Below are positions 37,001 to 50,640 of a stretch of 64,000 nucleotides of DNA, one piece after another. Position numbers and translations under genes: made by a program. Under the pieces are notes generated by a model that had not been told where the DNA came from, made no database searches, and worked only from the letters and a program-made list of their open reading frames with translations. Position 1 is the first letter of the stretch. Each line of letters opens with the position of its first letter. Where the stretch lies: assembly GCA_013397115.1 (NCBI GenBank), contig VWZW01006247.1, positions 62,001 through 126,000 of the forward strand, read 5' to 3'. The DNA comes from Edolisoma coerulescens. Lineage: Eukaryota; Chordata; Aves; Passeriformes; Campephagidae.

Positions 37001-40000
37001 TGTGGGCCACATCATGGTAGAAACATCGTGCAGACTTTACACACGTGAGGTTCATGAATTATTTCCCTGACCTTTTGTGGACGTTCAGCATCCTCATAGT
37101 AAACAGAAAAATTGCTTATACAGAAAGTGAGATCATGAAGTGGAAAAAAAATGTTTTGCTGCTTTGAACATGATTTCCCTGCTGGAAGGAAGGAGGCGGC
37201 AAAAGCTCTTCACGCTCTGTGTATTACCAGCAAGGCCAGTTGGAAAAGCTCACTCACCTACACTGGGGGGAAGTGCCTTATCTAAATTCTCTGTTGTCCG
37301 ATCGCTATCTGGTATTATTTCAAATGGAAGAGAATAAGATTGAAGCAGTGCCTAATGGTAATATTCTTTCTCTTGTGTTTTATGTGTAAGGTGCTGCCCT
37401 AATTTTATCATCATCCCTTTCTGTTTGGAAGGGATTTGGGGCCTGAAAACCGAGTAATGAGGGTTAGGGGTGAAGTGAACCCCAAGGCATGGAGGTGTGT
37501 TTTACAGCGATGCAGCCGTAGTCCTGTCAGGATGTGATCCTTTCAGCTGTTGTTCACGGTGGGCAGTTGCTGGCAGAGAAGCTCTGCAGGTGCAGCACCA
37601 TTTAGACACTTCTTCCTTTGTGTCAGATGTTCGAGAGCTGCCCATGACCATTAAATAGAGAACGGTCCTCTGACATCTTCCAGGTAAAATGGAAACGGGA
37701 CATCCTGAGCATTTGAATTATGAAAGATCCCAGTGTGTTACCTGCAAGCCAGTGTTTTAACCCCAGTGTTCTGGCCAAATTCCAGCTCTGCTAATTACAT
37801 CCTGCCTATGTGAAAATTCCCCTGCATTTGCACACTGCTTTCTTCCTCGCTTGTTTTCAGCAGCTGTGTGGAGTTGCCAGGTGCGGCAAAGCCCTTGCCA
37901 TGTTCCACCTCAGGCCTGGCTGCCTTTCAGCAGGGAATGAAATGAGCACTGTGCACAACATTTGCAGTGAGTCTGGATCCTCTGCAAGAAGAGTGCTAGA
38001 GAAGCAGTCTACCCAAGGACCAGTGCTGGGGCCTTGTCACAAAAGGTGAGAGTGTTATAAGAGGCTAAAGGTTCTAGTGCTGGAGTATGTCATAAGGTCA
38101 CAGGAGAGACAGAAGGACTGATTTTCCTCCCAATATCTCTGATCTACAAGGGCTGGAATAGCTGGTACATGCTGATCTGGTTTTGGTAGCTGGCTGACTT
38201 CAGGTTTGTTTGCACAGTGGGTCCCAGAAGCTCTCAGTCCTGCTTACACTGGTCACTGTCAATATACATACAGCTTTGCATGTCTGGTTATCTATCAGTG
38301 AGAACAAGGGAAGCTAAGGGAAAAATAATTTTAAAACTTTAAATCTATAGATTTGTTTCCTTCTCTTCCATTTCATGACTCATGTGCACATTGCTTTTTG
38401 CTTGGCACTGTTGGGAACAACTCTCTTCAACTGACAGTTAATCCCACTGGTAAAAATCTCTCTCATACCACTGGAGAAGAACTGGCTGATGGATTATCCC
38501 TCTCTTCTGAAGAGGTGAAAGAGATGGCTGCAGCTGTAGTTACAGGATGCTAATAACAAGAAGCAGTAAGAAATGCAGGTCACATACAGAAGGATAATGA
38601 AATTACATAAATTCAATACAGGAGTGACTTATTGGCTCATCTGTCCAATATTCTTGTCAGCCAAGCTCTCTTGTTGATTATGGCATTTTACCACAGTTTT
38701 GTCTGAATATTATATGGAAGTACCTACAAAAATGTTTGAGGTTCTCCCAAAAGAACACCAACTCCACTGGCAGCAGTGGAGGCAGAATATGCCCAAGGCA
38801 GACAGAGTAGTGACTTGATTTTTTTCCCTACTTCACATGCCTCTTTGATCTTTTCAACATCTTAATTCCATGGGACAGTAGTTGTGAGCAAGGGGGAAAA
38901 CCCAAGGCTGTCTCAAAGTGTGATGCCAGCATGTTTTCGCTATATCCTAGGAAGGGAAATACAGCAGGCCTTGGAAAGGGAGAGAATGTGTGTTGTCCAT
39001 GGTGTAAGACAGAAAGCTGGGACTCAAAGACCCAAGTCCTCTTACCATGTGACTTCATTAGCCCTGTCTTTAAACTGTACTTACTTCATGGGGATGAGAA
39101 GAAGGGGATTAAGCTTTCATTCATTAATGTTTTTAAAACATTTTAGAACTTGATGGACATTTCCAAGGTAGTGCAGAGAGCATTGAAAAGCTTATCTCCC
39201 TCTCTAACTGCAAATGGTTCTGCAATATGAGAGAAATGAGTGAAAACAGTGCTTGCTTTCTGGTGTTTGTAATAATGAAACCCTCCAGCTTCCCCTCTCC
39301 ATCCTTCCATGGATTTTTTTAAATAGGGAGAGACAGCAATGAGAAATTTTAGTCTAAACAGAGTGCAGTTGCTCCCTGGAGACTTGAATGCATCTCAGTG
39401 GAATTTTCCCTGCTTTCAGTCTTTTGTACTTCTTAAAGGTCCTGGAACCAGACATGTGACTGTAAGAGAAAAAAACACTTCTCTCTCTGAGTGCTCTACC
39501 AAATATTTACAAGATACCCAGATAAAATGGCTACAAGCAAGTTCAGCAGGGTTTGAGTGGCCAGTAGTTGCAGCACTGTCAAGAAGAAAATCTAAATCTT
39601 AGCTAAAACAAAATTAAAATTACATTTTGCAAAGGTCTCTTCAAAGCACAAAACTGGTAACACTGAAGCTGGAAAATTGCTCTTCCCTACGGTGAAATGT
39701 ATTACTTTTAGAAGTAGCTTATTGAAATGCCATAGCTTCCTTGTTGTGATGGAAACTTCCTTGTCAAAGGAGAGCCCAAAGCTGTGTGAGCAGGTGTGTA
39801 AGCAGATAGCTGCAGAGATGCCCTCTCCATGCCATCCTGTCTGGTGACTGGGAGCGATGCAACATCAGCTTCTATGTCTCTTGTACTGCCGCACTTAGGG
39901 GTGTGCAGTACTTTTTAGTAGGGGCCATGTGCTCCCAGGAACTCTCTCCTCACGCCCAGACTGCCTAGCAAACAGCAGATGGCAACCTGCCTGCCTGGCT

Positions 40001-41650
40001 GCCCGAGGTGGCCTCACTGCAGCTGATTTCCTTGCTGGGTTACCTACAGCCACTTCAGCAGTACTCCAGACCTCTCATATTTCTGTACAGGTTACTCTGC
40101 TTTTCAAGAGGGTGCTCAGGGAGGCTTTCCCTGTGACAGCAGAGGACAGAACCAGCCTCTCAGGCCAATGGTGACCGTGCAGTGGCAGCTGGCACTAACC
40201 AAATGCACGGCTTTCCTGCAGGCTTGAGAACCAGGAACAACCAGATCCTGATCACAGCACAGCCAGTGATGCTTTTAGCGGCCTTGAGCAAGTCATACAT
40301 TCTCTAAGTCTGGAAGGTGAGTAAATAGCTCTGTGGTTTGCAGTCATGTTGTGAATACTTCAGAAGTGCTTTGAAGACAGAGGAAGCTGAGCAGCTGTAA
40401 TAGACATTGATCTTCCCACCGTTTGGATTGCTACCTGTTCTCCTAACATTCTGAACAGTCAGAGCCCAGCTATTTGCAACTCTTACATCATCTCTGATGA
40501 TTTCCAAGTGAGTTACAGGAATAAGTGCTTACTGTACTATTGGTTCTTAATCAAGCCAATGAGTGGGCTTATCATTCTCTTCAAAAAAAAGAAGTGAACA
40601 TTTCACTGTGTTATGGGCTGTGGACACTCCTGTGCTCGGCTGTTGGTTCCTCCAAACTGATGAGGTGGTGAGGTGAATTAGGAAGGCACACATGGCCTAT
40701 GCTTCTTCAGTAGCATGTATGTTGTTCAGAGGCTTTTATTATTAAGTCGCTTCAATTAACCTAAACAAAATACAGGTTTTTCATAAGTTCAGAGTTGAAT
40801 ATGGCCTCACACATACAAAGAACAGCACTTGGTTTTAGTCTTTGAAGAGACAAAAGAAGAAGAATGCTCACTCTCTGCTTCACCAGATATTTGAAAACCA
40901 ATGTCATCATTCATTCATGTCTTTGGGGAGGTTTCATTTGTCCTTTCTATAGATGTGACATATTGCTTGAAGTCTCACCAGAAATGCTGGGTAAAGCAGC
41001 ATCATGTAAAGTATCTTTCAAGGCAGTGTTCCTCACTCGTATGGGCTGCAGGGCAGGATTGGTTCCTTCCCAAATTAAATTTGTTTGATCCTTTCCGTCT
41101 GAAACACACAATAAAGACAGACACCTCAATCACAGTATTTCTGAATGAGATTTCAAAGTTGCCATTTTCTCCAGCAAATAACCACTTGGAAACCCATTTA
41201 ATACACAAAACAAATCAAGGTAATAAGTTCACTATGAACTAATTTCACAGATTTGTTGAAAATGGATTGATGTGCATGTAATGATTTTCTTTTTTCTGCC
41301 TGTCTGGTTGTCCTTCTAGTTACCAGTGTCCAGACTCTCCTCATTCTGGCTGGCAAATTTTCTGATGTGCTCTAGAGCCAAATTTTAGACTAGTCCAGGC
41401 CCCTCTACCATTCTTTGCCAGAGCTCTCCGGAGGCCACCATATACTTGCTGAGGATACTATACTTGCTAGGGTACTTTGCACCACCCTGATTTTCCAATG
41501 AAACTGATTTTTGGTAGCCAGTACCTATGAACAGAGAATGGATGTGCAAGAAGACGGACATTCTCTACTACAGTTCATGTTCTGCAGTTCAAATACACTT
41601 TCTAGAGTTAAACAGTGCACACTTGTAGCAACATATTTTCTAACTAATAG
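34026..41650. other. unique non-coding DNA
   Basis: This is the longest stretch without a recognisable repeat. It includes a small direct repeat, TATACTTGCT, at 41441 and 41459. A segment around 40280-40330 is faintly MIR-like but too weak to call. The largest frames (126 codons at 35785-36165, 103 codons at 35553-35864) lie in a locally GC-rich interval, overlap each other and have no recognisable domains. Confidence 0.5.
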
Positions 41651-41754
41651 CAAATTATCTTGGATTCAGAGAAAACATGGCTCCACTCTATATGCTTTAT
41701 TAATACCTAGGCTGAGATCAGAGCCTGTTTCCCAACCAGTATAAGCTGCTCTTC

Positions 41755-41840
41755 TTCTAATCTTAGTCCTATGTGAACGCGAGGCTGTAAAGTGCTTTGG
41801 GATGAAGCTCTCTATGTAAATAAAGGATATTCTATGACTG
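41755..41840 (+). repeat. L2/MIR-type 3' tail fragment
   Basis: The stretch at about 41785-41826 (GTAAAGTGCTTTGGGATGAA, then a CTATGTAAATAAA end) matches the remembered tail shared by L2 LINEs and MIR/CORE-SINEs (the 'gtaaagcgctttg...tatataaat' motif). Only this terminal part is convincing; the upstream body is not recognisable. Confidence 0.6.
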
Positions 41841-44800
41841 TGATTAGACATTTCAGGTAGAAAACAGCTGTTTGTGAGAGAAAAGATTTCAAACCAAAAT
41901 GAAAGCCTTCCTGAGCAACCTGCAAGCTGATGAACACAAGCTGAAGAAACACACACAGTTACCAGGACCAAAATATACAAGGTACTAATCATCAGTCAGA
42001 TCACATAATGTCCTCAGGTTTGCTGCTATTAACTGTGTTGCAAGGCACCCCAGGCCTATTCAAATACGTACTTCTTTTCCAGTTTCTCCAGCTGACCCAA
42101 TAAGACAAGCTCCATCATAGCACAGAGAGCCCTCAGGTGCCTGAAGGACTCTGCAGAACAGCCAGCTCATACCTGGGCTGATTCCTACAGTGCTGTACCA
42201 CAGCTTTGAAGAAAATCAATAAAGCTGAAAGGAGGAAAGTGAAAGGCAGGGTATTTCACAGTAATAAGCCATGATTAATATCAACAGAGGTGATATTGTA
42301 GAAGAAACACAAGGCTTATTCACAGGTTGTCAAAGCTGTGTCTCAGTTTTCCCCCTCCTCTTCAGCCCTGTTTGTTAACTATATGAAAAGCACCGACACC
42401 AGAAAAGAGTTGCTCATATGGCTGTCCTGCTATAACCATACTGACAATGATGATAATGCTAATTTCCCATATTCCTCAAGGGAAATACGCTACACTGACA
42501 AAAGCACCTCTAAGACTGTTTAAAACAGCTTTGGTATTTACTGCAAGGCATCTACAGCATTACCCAACTGTATTTAATGTTAATACAGAGCTGACTTGAC
42601 AATCCAAAAAAGGTACAGGAAGTCCTGTGAATTTACTGGGAGAGAATAAGTGAAGTTGTCTATACTCCGTCCAGCTTTGGGAGTGGGCTGACAGGAAATG
42701 TATCTGAGAACTTATTTCAATAAAAAGACAGGAAAGAGTAAGCAAGCAAATTCTTTCCAAAGAAACAGCTTGTAGTGAGCCTCTAAGAAGTCTATATTCT
42801 TATCCTATTAAAACAAACAAACAAACAAATCCCCAGGCCCCACTCTCTAAGCAAGGAAAGAGAAAATACCACCTGTCTTCAAGAAGAGTATAGGCATTCC
42901 ATAGTCATGATGTACTAGGCTCATGAACATTGTCATTCTTAGTGCATAAAAGATAATGAAAAATAGTTTTATAGTGTCATATTAGCCAATTACATTTTTG
43001 AGCTTGAGATAACCCAGTAAATGTGCATTTTCAATATGCCGTCTCTTTTTGCTTACTTGTTTGTTTCTGCTAAACCATGATGTTTAAAACAAATCACAGG
43101 AATCTTGGAAGTCTGTTGATACACCACTGCTTTTTGAACAGCATTACTAAGGAATTCCAGGCCAAATGAGTCTCAGGTTTTGTAAAGTGGATGACTGTAG
43201 TCTTTAACTACAAGAATACCATAGCTTCTTCCTAGTTTTCAGTAAGGTCCATTTTCTACTAAACAGGGTTTGTATAGGAAGCTATGTATGATACCACCCA
43301 TCCATAATCACAAATTATAAAACATAACATAGGTTTTTTATCTGCACTGTTTTTCTAGAATAAGTGCTAGTTACTAATAGGCATTGAACAGTTCCCATTG
43401 ATTTTGTGTGGAATAGCAATACCCAGTTGTATCTGCACCTGAAGCAGGCCGACACGCTACATAAAACTGCTTAGATTTCTACACAGGCTCTGATTTGATC
43501 TTTTGTTATCCTCTCTGAGTGATTCAACTCAGAGAACTGGCCTGATTATATGATTATAAGTAAGGACATATAACCCTTTCATGGGGCTAGAAGCCATTGC
43601 AAAATTATTTGTACTGTATGTATGCAAATGAGCTTCAGTTTGAGGTAGTCTGGGAGAAGTTTGAGGGGGATTTCCCTACTTCATGTAATCATTGTTGCTT
43701 CTTGGCTTCCTCTATTCATGTAGCCAGGAGACATAGGCTTGACAGTGCTGGTAGTTTCTCAAACTCAGTTTGAAAGCAAAGGTAATGTGCTCAGTGACCT
43801 ACAGCAGTCCTGTAGCTTTCGGTAAATCCTCAGAGGCTGGTGCAATGGTACCTGGAAGGAGGGAGGCCTGAAGGAGCAGTAGGGGAATAACATTACAGAC
43901 TTCACTTGCTGGCATACTTTGACAAAGGTCAGCAGCTAGGAGGATCTGTGTGCTACCCCTCAGCTATAACTCTGGCCTACCCAGAGCCCTGATTTCTCAA
44001 TTCTCAATCCACACAGAGTGATGCATCTCATATGTGATGAGCATTGCCAGTTCAGTCTCCAGAGCATGGGGCAGTTACAAGGCCCCTGCACACCAGACTG
44101 CAAGCACACAGATTTGGCTGCCCTCGCCTCCCCATGTGGAGGTGAGGAACAACACTCATTTTACCCTGTGCTCAGGTGTATCCAGTCTCACTAAAGATAC
44201 TCACTGAAATGACAGGCTGGACAGGTAGAAGCTTCAAGGCAAGAAGGAGAAACCCTCCATCTCTTAGCGGCCCACAGAGAGCTCTGTGCTGCTCAGGCCA
44301 CACTGCTTCTGACACCCAGGTAAAGCCCGCTCAGGGCTCGGATGACTATGGTTCCCTACCCAGTGCATCACGCTGTACACATTGTGGTGTTATTATTCCA
44401 AACTGGAAGATTTATAATTTAGCAACTATCCAGATTCTGAGAAACACACTTACTGAAAACCACTAAGCTAAGGGAAATACAACAGGTGAAGTAAGCACGG
44501 TGGCACTGAGGAGGAAGGAAATCTCCCTGCAGTGTGCCGATAAAGTGTGCTTGATATATACTGTGTTCAATCTGCACAATCCACAACTGGGAAAACACAG
44601 GCTAGCTGAAGGAAATCCAGCTCGGAGGCCCTAGGGACTGAATTAGTCTGTTAAAATGCTTTGTTGGTTTTATTTATCACTACTTAATTAGGATGCTTGA
44701 CCAACACACTGGAAAGATAGTAACTGTTAAATATTCAACAAGCTGACCTTTCAGTTACAATATTACAATTCTGAATAAAGTTCATGGAAAGTTTGTCCTT

Positions 44801-44880
44801 CCTAGGTACTCCAACAAAGCCAAAGGGAACTAGACGGGGCCAAAAAAATAAAAGAGTAAGAAAAAAGTAGGGCAGTACTG
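41841..44880. other. unique non-coding DNA
   Basis: Contains an (AAAC)n run at 42811-42829 and otherwise nothing recognisable. The 43000-43700 interval is AT-rich and free of long open frames. Confidence 0.5.
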
Positions 44881-45062
44881 TGGAGACCTGCTTAAAAATC
44901 CAAGTCTTGCCATGGGCTCATTGAATGATCTCAGGCAAGTTGTTTCCTGCCCTGTGCTTCAATTTTTCCCATTTGTAAAAAGAGTACAACAATGTTGACC
45001 TTCCTTGTAAATTGCTGAGATGAATGGCTAAAAAAGCAGTAATACATTATTAATTACTTATT
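44880..45062 (+). repeat. MIR/CORE-SINE-like fragment
   Basis: The order of landmarks follows MIR: a diverged 5' part, then 'atctcaggcaagtt' at about 44928-44941, then the 'ccatttgtaaaa' block at 44969-44980, a degraded region, and an AT-rich 'ttattatt' end. Divergence is high, consistent with a very old insertion. The match is from recalled consensus only. Confidence 0.65.
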
Positions 45063-45234
45063 ATTATTTCTGAGGAAGAAAAAGCAAAAACAAGAAGTCA
45101 TCAATCTTTCAGGGTTTTCTCAATCCTCATAAAAAAAATTAAAAAGCACAACATAATGTGAAACACAACAGAAAGTTTCACTCAACAGAAACTTTTGGCA
45201 AGTTACCTTCAAGAAGAAATAGTGGGTACACAAT

Positions 45235-45450
45235 TAAAAGAAAGTTTAAAGTGAGCAGACACTCAGGAAAATGCTCCAGATGGTGAAACGAGTTAGGCTC
45301 CCACAGGAAGCGGTGAAACCCCCATTGTTTGAGACATTTGAAACTGAATTCCTCAAAGTGCTGGTATATACAATACAAGGAATCATTCTACAGTGTCTCA
45401 AAGTATAGCAGCACTGGGATGACCTGAGAGAACTACACTTTCCATTTCTC
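45235..45450 (+). mobile_element. CR1 LINE 3' UTR fragment
   Basis: The segment reads like the 3' untranslated end of an old CR1: 'cccacaggaagcggtgaaac' at 45300-45319, 'gagacatttgaaactgaatt' at 45330-45349, and the 'gggatgacctgagag' terminal part at 45417-45431. No coding part is present, as expected for 5'-truncated copies. It lies about 170 bp downstream of the MIR-like fragment in the same orientation. Confidence 0.75.
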
Positions 45451-47575
45451 CAATTTTAAGAGGATTCTTGATGCTCTGACTATGGAGAGCTGTAGACTCT
45501 TTTATCAATGTAGTACCCGAGGAACATCTGCTGGGGAGTAACTACCCTGTATTTTTGCAGGAGATGGATTCATCAACCCTTAACAAATCTTTCACATTCC
45601 TAATTCTGATGTCTGAACTTTGTATGTCGAAGAGGGGAAAGAAAGCCCCCCCATTCTCTGAGAATGACAGTGTGTATCCCACTATTTATTTCCTTTATTA
45701 CAATCTAAAGAGAAACTGGGTGGCTTGATTTTTACAAGCAGTGGTTTGCAGAAGAAATACCATGATTTTAATGGGAACCAAATGAGCAATCATTACATAA
45801 ATTGCAGTATGAGACACAGAACTAATGTTGAAATGTTAAATGCTTGGGTCAAACTCATCAAAATGGGAACTGGCAGCAGCGTGCTGGAACACTGGGGTTT
45901 CTCCACACTCAAAATGATACTGCAAACATTTCGCAGCGCTGTTAATGCTGGTTCAGCTCCTCTGGAGGTAGCTGTGGAGGGCATCTGACTGCTTCTGGTT
46001 TTACTGGCTTGAAATCTTAAGATCATCTCTGAAATCCAAATTCAGAGCTTTGGGCCAGTTTTATTGATAGAACTTTGTTAACTGGTTGGAGCGGGCAAAG
46101 CAAGAAAACTTTTTAAAAGAAACTGGAATTAGAGTTTGAATACCTTCATTTCGTCTTGGACTCACACCTGCTGGTACACAAAAACATGACGTGAATTGAT
46201 TCAGTTGGCATATGAGCACTAGTGATCCTGTTTTACTCTATTTGCTTGGGCAGGACAGCAGTAGAGTGCTCCTGATCCCCTCTCAGCTCCTTGGGCAGGA
46301 CAGCTGGTGCCAGGAGCAGCGGGATGTGCATCCCAGCACGCCTTGCCTGCTGCCTCCGCTGAGGAGGGCTGGCACTGCCTGCACGCTGCCCCTGTTCCTG
46401 GCCAGAGACGCAGCAATTTCCTCAGGAATGAATCACGAACAAAAAACAAACAACAGCTATTTAAGAAGGTTTCGTCTCCCTCCGCAACTGTCCTGACCAG
46501 TATCGTGTTCCTGACAGTTTATTCTTCAAGAATTTAGTCATCTAAGGTTTCAGTGACTCATGTGATGAACCTTCTGCCCATTTCCTGGAAAGAGTCTTGC
46601 GTGGTCCTCTACACCTCCTGCCATTTTCCTTGAGGGTCCCAGTTCTCACTTTGTTTTCATATAGTTCAGCTTTCCTTCAATTTTGGGGTGGAGGAGGAAG
46701 GAAAAATATCTTCAGTGCACCCAAATTTACAGTGTAACCAGAAAGCAGCGTGGTGAAAGAAACATTTGGAAACCAAAGACGGACACTGAACCAGAGAATC
46801 TCTTTTGGAAGTAGTTGCCTCTTGGGCCGAAATCTGGTTAGAAGAAAAGGACCTGCTCTATAAAGTCCTGTGTGGTCCAATATGGTCATGAATTTACCAT
46901 GGCTGTACCCTGTAAAATGAAAATAAGAAAGATTTGAGGGCTCTCTCAGATCATTGCTTGGGTAGGTGTGACTCATCCTGGGTGAATGCCACTGATGACA
47001 AGCACCCTGACACAAAATACTGAATGAATTGTGCTGGATGGGAACCAAAGTAACCATTTCACATACTTGGGCCAATCTGAAAGAGACTTCTGTTCAGAAA
47101 ACAACGGCTTCCTTTTCCGGATGAAAGTTCAAAAGCTGCTCACAAACAGCTTGAAGGATACTTCAGCAAACTCTGATCTAAGTGGGGTTGTGCTTTCCCT
47201 ACAGCAGACAGTGGCCTGGACATCAGCGATGCCCAGACCATCCCTCCTAACCCATACAGAAGTGATACTGCTGCATGTTTATATTACAATTAAAATGGGG
47301 AGTGGGGGTTTAGTGTCCTTGTTAAAATATTCAGAAGTGTGTGAGAGTGTGAGCCCATCAACTTCATTTCCCAAGTGTGAAACAGCTCAGCAGCAGTGCT
47401 CATGCATGCTACAGATCGACTCCTTCTATGCCTAAGTTGCCAGAGTAAGCATCCTGACTTACACTAACTTGCAGCAGAGGTACTTAAGGAATTTGCAGAT
47501 CTGTCTGATAGGACCAACATGTCCAGTGTTCTTATAGGATGATTTCAGTGCTCAGTTATACCAGTATAACTGGCA
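45451..47575. other. unique non-coding DNA
   Basis: No gene is recognised. A GC-rich patch at about 46260-46440 carries opposed open frames of 76-94 codons. The 132-codon (minus) and 134-codon (plus) frames between 46677 and 47435 have no family similarity. Confidence 0.5.
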
Positions 47576-47587
47576 CATACACCGGTG

Positions 47588-47640
47588 CATGTGTATGTAT
47601 ATGTATGTATATTTTTATATATATACATGTTAGTACCTAT
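47588..47640 (+). repeat. (TATG)/(TA) simple-sequence tract
   Basis: An impure run of GTATGTATATGTATGTATAT grading into TATATATATACATG. Such tracts are length-variable and can extrude cruciforms. Confidence 0.8.
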
Positions 47641-50395
47641 ACACTGACATGCATCAGAAGTCTGTTCCCTCTAAAGGGATATGGTGCCAGGCCAAAGTTG
47701 GCCTGACATTCTTCTTTTTTAAAAAAAGTAAACTTCTACAAGCCCTGATTCCAAAAGAAATGTTTCCATGATTTATTTTAAGAAGAGAACATTCCCCTAC
47801 AGTGCTCACCGCAACCCAAACATTGCAGCACTGTGCAAGAGCATGAGAATCAGAGAGGAAACTTAAGAATCTATTTTCACTGCTTCAGAAGAGAAATGAA
47901 AAGAGTAAACAAACAGAAAAAGCAGTGACAAATTTTATTTTAGTGGTGGCTGTAGTGTTATCTGTAGTATAGCTAAGGAGAGCAGACTTGAAGCATGCAG
48001 GCATTTCTAGTGATTTCTACAAGACATGACTAAATGTGCGATGGGAACTTGTGAGAGCCATCTACACTGTAAGAAAGAGATTTATTTTTCTTTGGTTCAC
48101 CCTTCCTGCTCCTCACACCTTGCCTTTCACATCTGAGAAACGGAACAGCAGACTAGAAGAAATTGCCTCACTGTTTTCAAAACCAGGAAATAATTTGAAG
48201 CTTGGGCAAGCTATGCAGAGAACAAATTCCTCATTGGTGGGAGAGCATTTAGATGCTTGAAAGTAATGGGAAAAGTCCTTCCTCTAAATATCTGGAGCCT
48301 TCTGTTCTACAGAAAGAGGCACCAGCCCTCAGTGCTACTATTTATTTCTTTGCTCAAATTTGCAAAACCCAGCAAGCATTAGAAGGAAAAAAAGGGGCAT
48401 ACGTTAAGAGAAAGAACTAATGAGCAAGCCCATAGTTTCCTGACATAACTACTGACTGCATGCACATGCGTGCAGACACACACACAGAGCACACAGTGCC
48501 TCAGTCTGAAAGATCTGTGTCCTGGAGACAGAGACAAAAAGTGAGTGAAGCCTGCCCAAAAGGGACCATAATGACTGATCTTGTGGCAGATTAGTGATTT
48601 CACCAGAAGGTTTTTGGAAGCTGTAAACAGGAAATGGTTAAGTAAAAGCAGGTGGAGCATGCTGATTGCAGGAACAATGCAGGAAATTGCTGAGCATCTG
48701 AATGGATGCAAAAAAACTGCTCTTCTGCTCAGGCACTGGCAGTCACTGTACGCCCACTCCATCTTCTCCTGGTCCTCCCACTTTTTGTCCCCAAGCTACA
48801 AAGTCTCAAAGTCTGCAAACATCTTTTGCTTGAGTAATCTGCTCTCCTTGAATTTTGGAACCAGTTCAGGAGAGTTGGGAGTTGCTTGGAAGGCAAGAAA
48901 CAAGAGGGACTCACCTACTTCAACAAGAATGAGTCAGAAGTACCCAGCAGTACCCACTGCCGGCCAGGAGTTTCATGTCTGAGGAGCCAGAACAGCATCT
49001 CTGGCTACTGCCCTAAGTGCTGAATTCCCAAGTGTATTTGGTAGAATAGTCAATCAGAGAAACATTACTCCTATGGCCCCTTCCATTCAAGGGGGCTCCC
49101 AAAGTGCTAAGCTGTAGGGATCATTCTCCATCTCCGCTGGAACGCAGTCCCTTCTGGGACAGAGCACTGCAGCTGTTTAATAGCTCACAGCAACAGCACA
49201 CAAGCAGATGGAAGAGAAAGTGAAATGTGCAAGAGGCATTTTTTCTATTTTCCTTCTAACCTTTCCTCTCTCCTCCTTGTCCATTTGTGCCAATTCCAGA
49301 CTACTCCAGATGTGTCACTGGTCTGCAGAGACTTGGCTCCGGAGAGGGATCTGCTTGCCAATGTGCAGCCTTCCCAGTGCTTTCAGACCCAAGGGTCAAG
49401 TTCCTGCTGCCACACTCTCATCCCTGCCTGTGCTGCCAGGAGTGCTGTGGGATGGAGGGCAGACATGCTGGTAAGGAACAATTCTGCTTTCTTCTAGATG
49501 AGTATTGTGTTGATATAAAATTGCTTAACATAGACAAGACACTCTTGCCTTCAAAGTATACTAAAAGTCGCATTAATGCTCCAGGAAAAGTTAAGAAAGA
49601 AGTGCATAGATTAGTTTGAATCATTTTGACCTTGTCAACATCTTAAGTATTGGATGGTAAAGCTCTGTTGGCAAACTCTCTTAGATATTTCTCCTCTTCT
49701 ACATATACATTAAAAAAAGTCTGAGCAAAGAAAGCACAAATGGCAAACGGGCTTCTATGGAGTTACAACTGCATGAACAAAAAGTTTTTTCTGGCTGAAA
49801 AATCTTGCAAGGAAATCCTGCTCTTTTTTGATATTGTTATTTTGGCAAAACTTAACCAGGTGTTACTGGGAGTTCAAACTTTTACTGCTTTTTCTGTGTC
49901 TTTTAGAACAGAGAGTTACTATGTACAACCTAACACTTTTTAAGTTCAAACTCTTAAATCCTAGTCTAGACAGGGCCTTTGGGAGTAAGATTTAAACTCA
50001 CCCTGAGCAGTCTCCCATATCCCACACTTCTGCCCAGGCCATATCTTCCTGGGAATGTCCTGAGAACAGTTGTGATCAGAGACCAGCCCTCCATATTGCT
50101 GCCCCCATGGGAAGAAGGAAGTGGCACTGCCAAGGAAAGATTGGTATGACACCTTCTGCAAGTGCCACCATACTTGTCTAAGGTGCCATGGGACGTAAGT
50201 GGACAGAGAGGATATGTGCTATCAGCTTCAGGTGGATGGCAGGCCAGCTTCAGGTAATTAAACCTTGGCACTGACTTCCAGGAAAAAACAGTTTGTGATT
50301 CATACAAATCTACGAAACTGAGAGAAAATAATTGGAATGAGCTGGACAAAAACAAACAGGTGCCTCCTTCCTGCTCCTTTCACAGTTTCAGCTTC
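47641..50395. other. unique non-coding DNA
   Basis: Only a short CA run near 48478-48488 is noted. The 127- and 133-codon frames at 48379-48982 lie on opposite strands over the same DNA and match nothing recognised. Confidence 0.5.
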
Positions 50396-50399
50396 CCTG

Positions 50400-50640
50400 C
50401 ACCCTTACTCACATTTTTTTTGCACTTAAGTTGTTGAGAAAAACAGCAGGAATGACGTTCCTGGTATAATTACAGTTTGCGGAGAAAATCGCAGCCTGCA
50501 GCAGTGATTCCTTTAGTGCTAGAGACAGATGTTGCTGAAGTCTAATCACAGTCTTCCCACTAACCAGGCCCGGAGTCTAATCTGTCATCAGCGAGAGGCC
50601 GCTGGCTCCCGCTGTGTGTGAACCCAAGCTGCTCGGTTTG
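50400..50640. promoter_or_regulatory. candidate conserved non-coding element (inferred)
   Basis: A compact repeat-free block holding GGAATGACGTTCC at 50449-50461 (a CRE-like core inside short inverted GGAA/TTCC arms), several ATTA/TAATC cores and a local cluster of CpGs (50555-50635) in otherwise CpG-poor DNA. It reads like an enhancer, but there is no conservation evidence in hand. Confidence 0.2.

Noticed and set aside
40280..40330. MIR-like fragment around 'ccttgagcaagtcat'
   Set aside because: A single short match in a region otherwise unlike MIR; probably chance.
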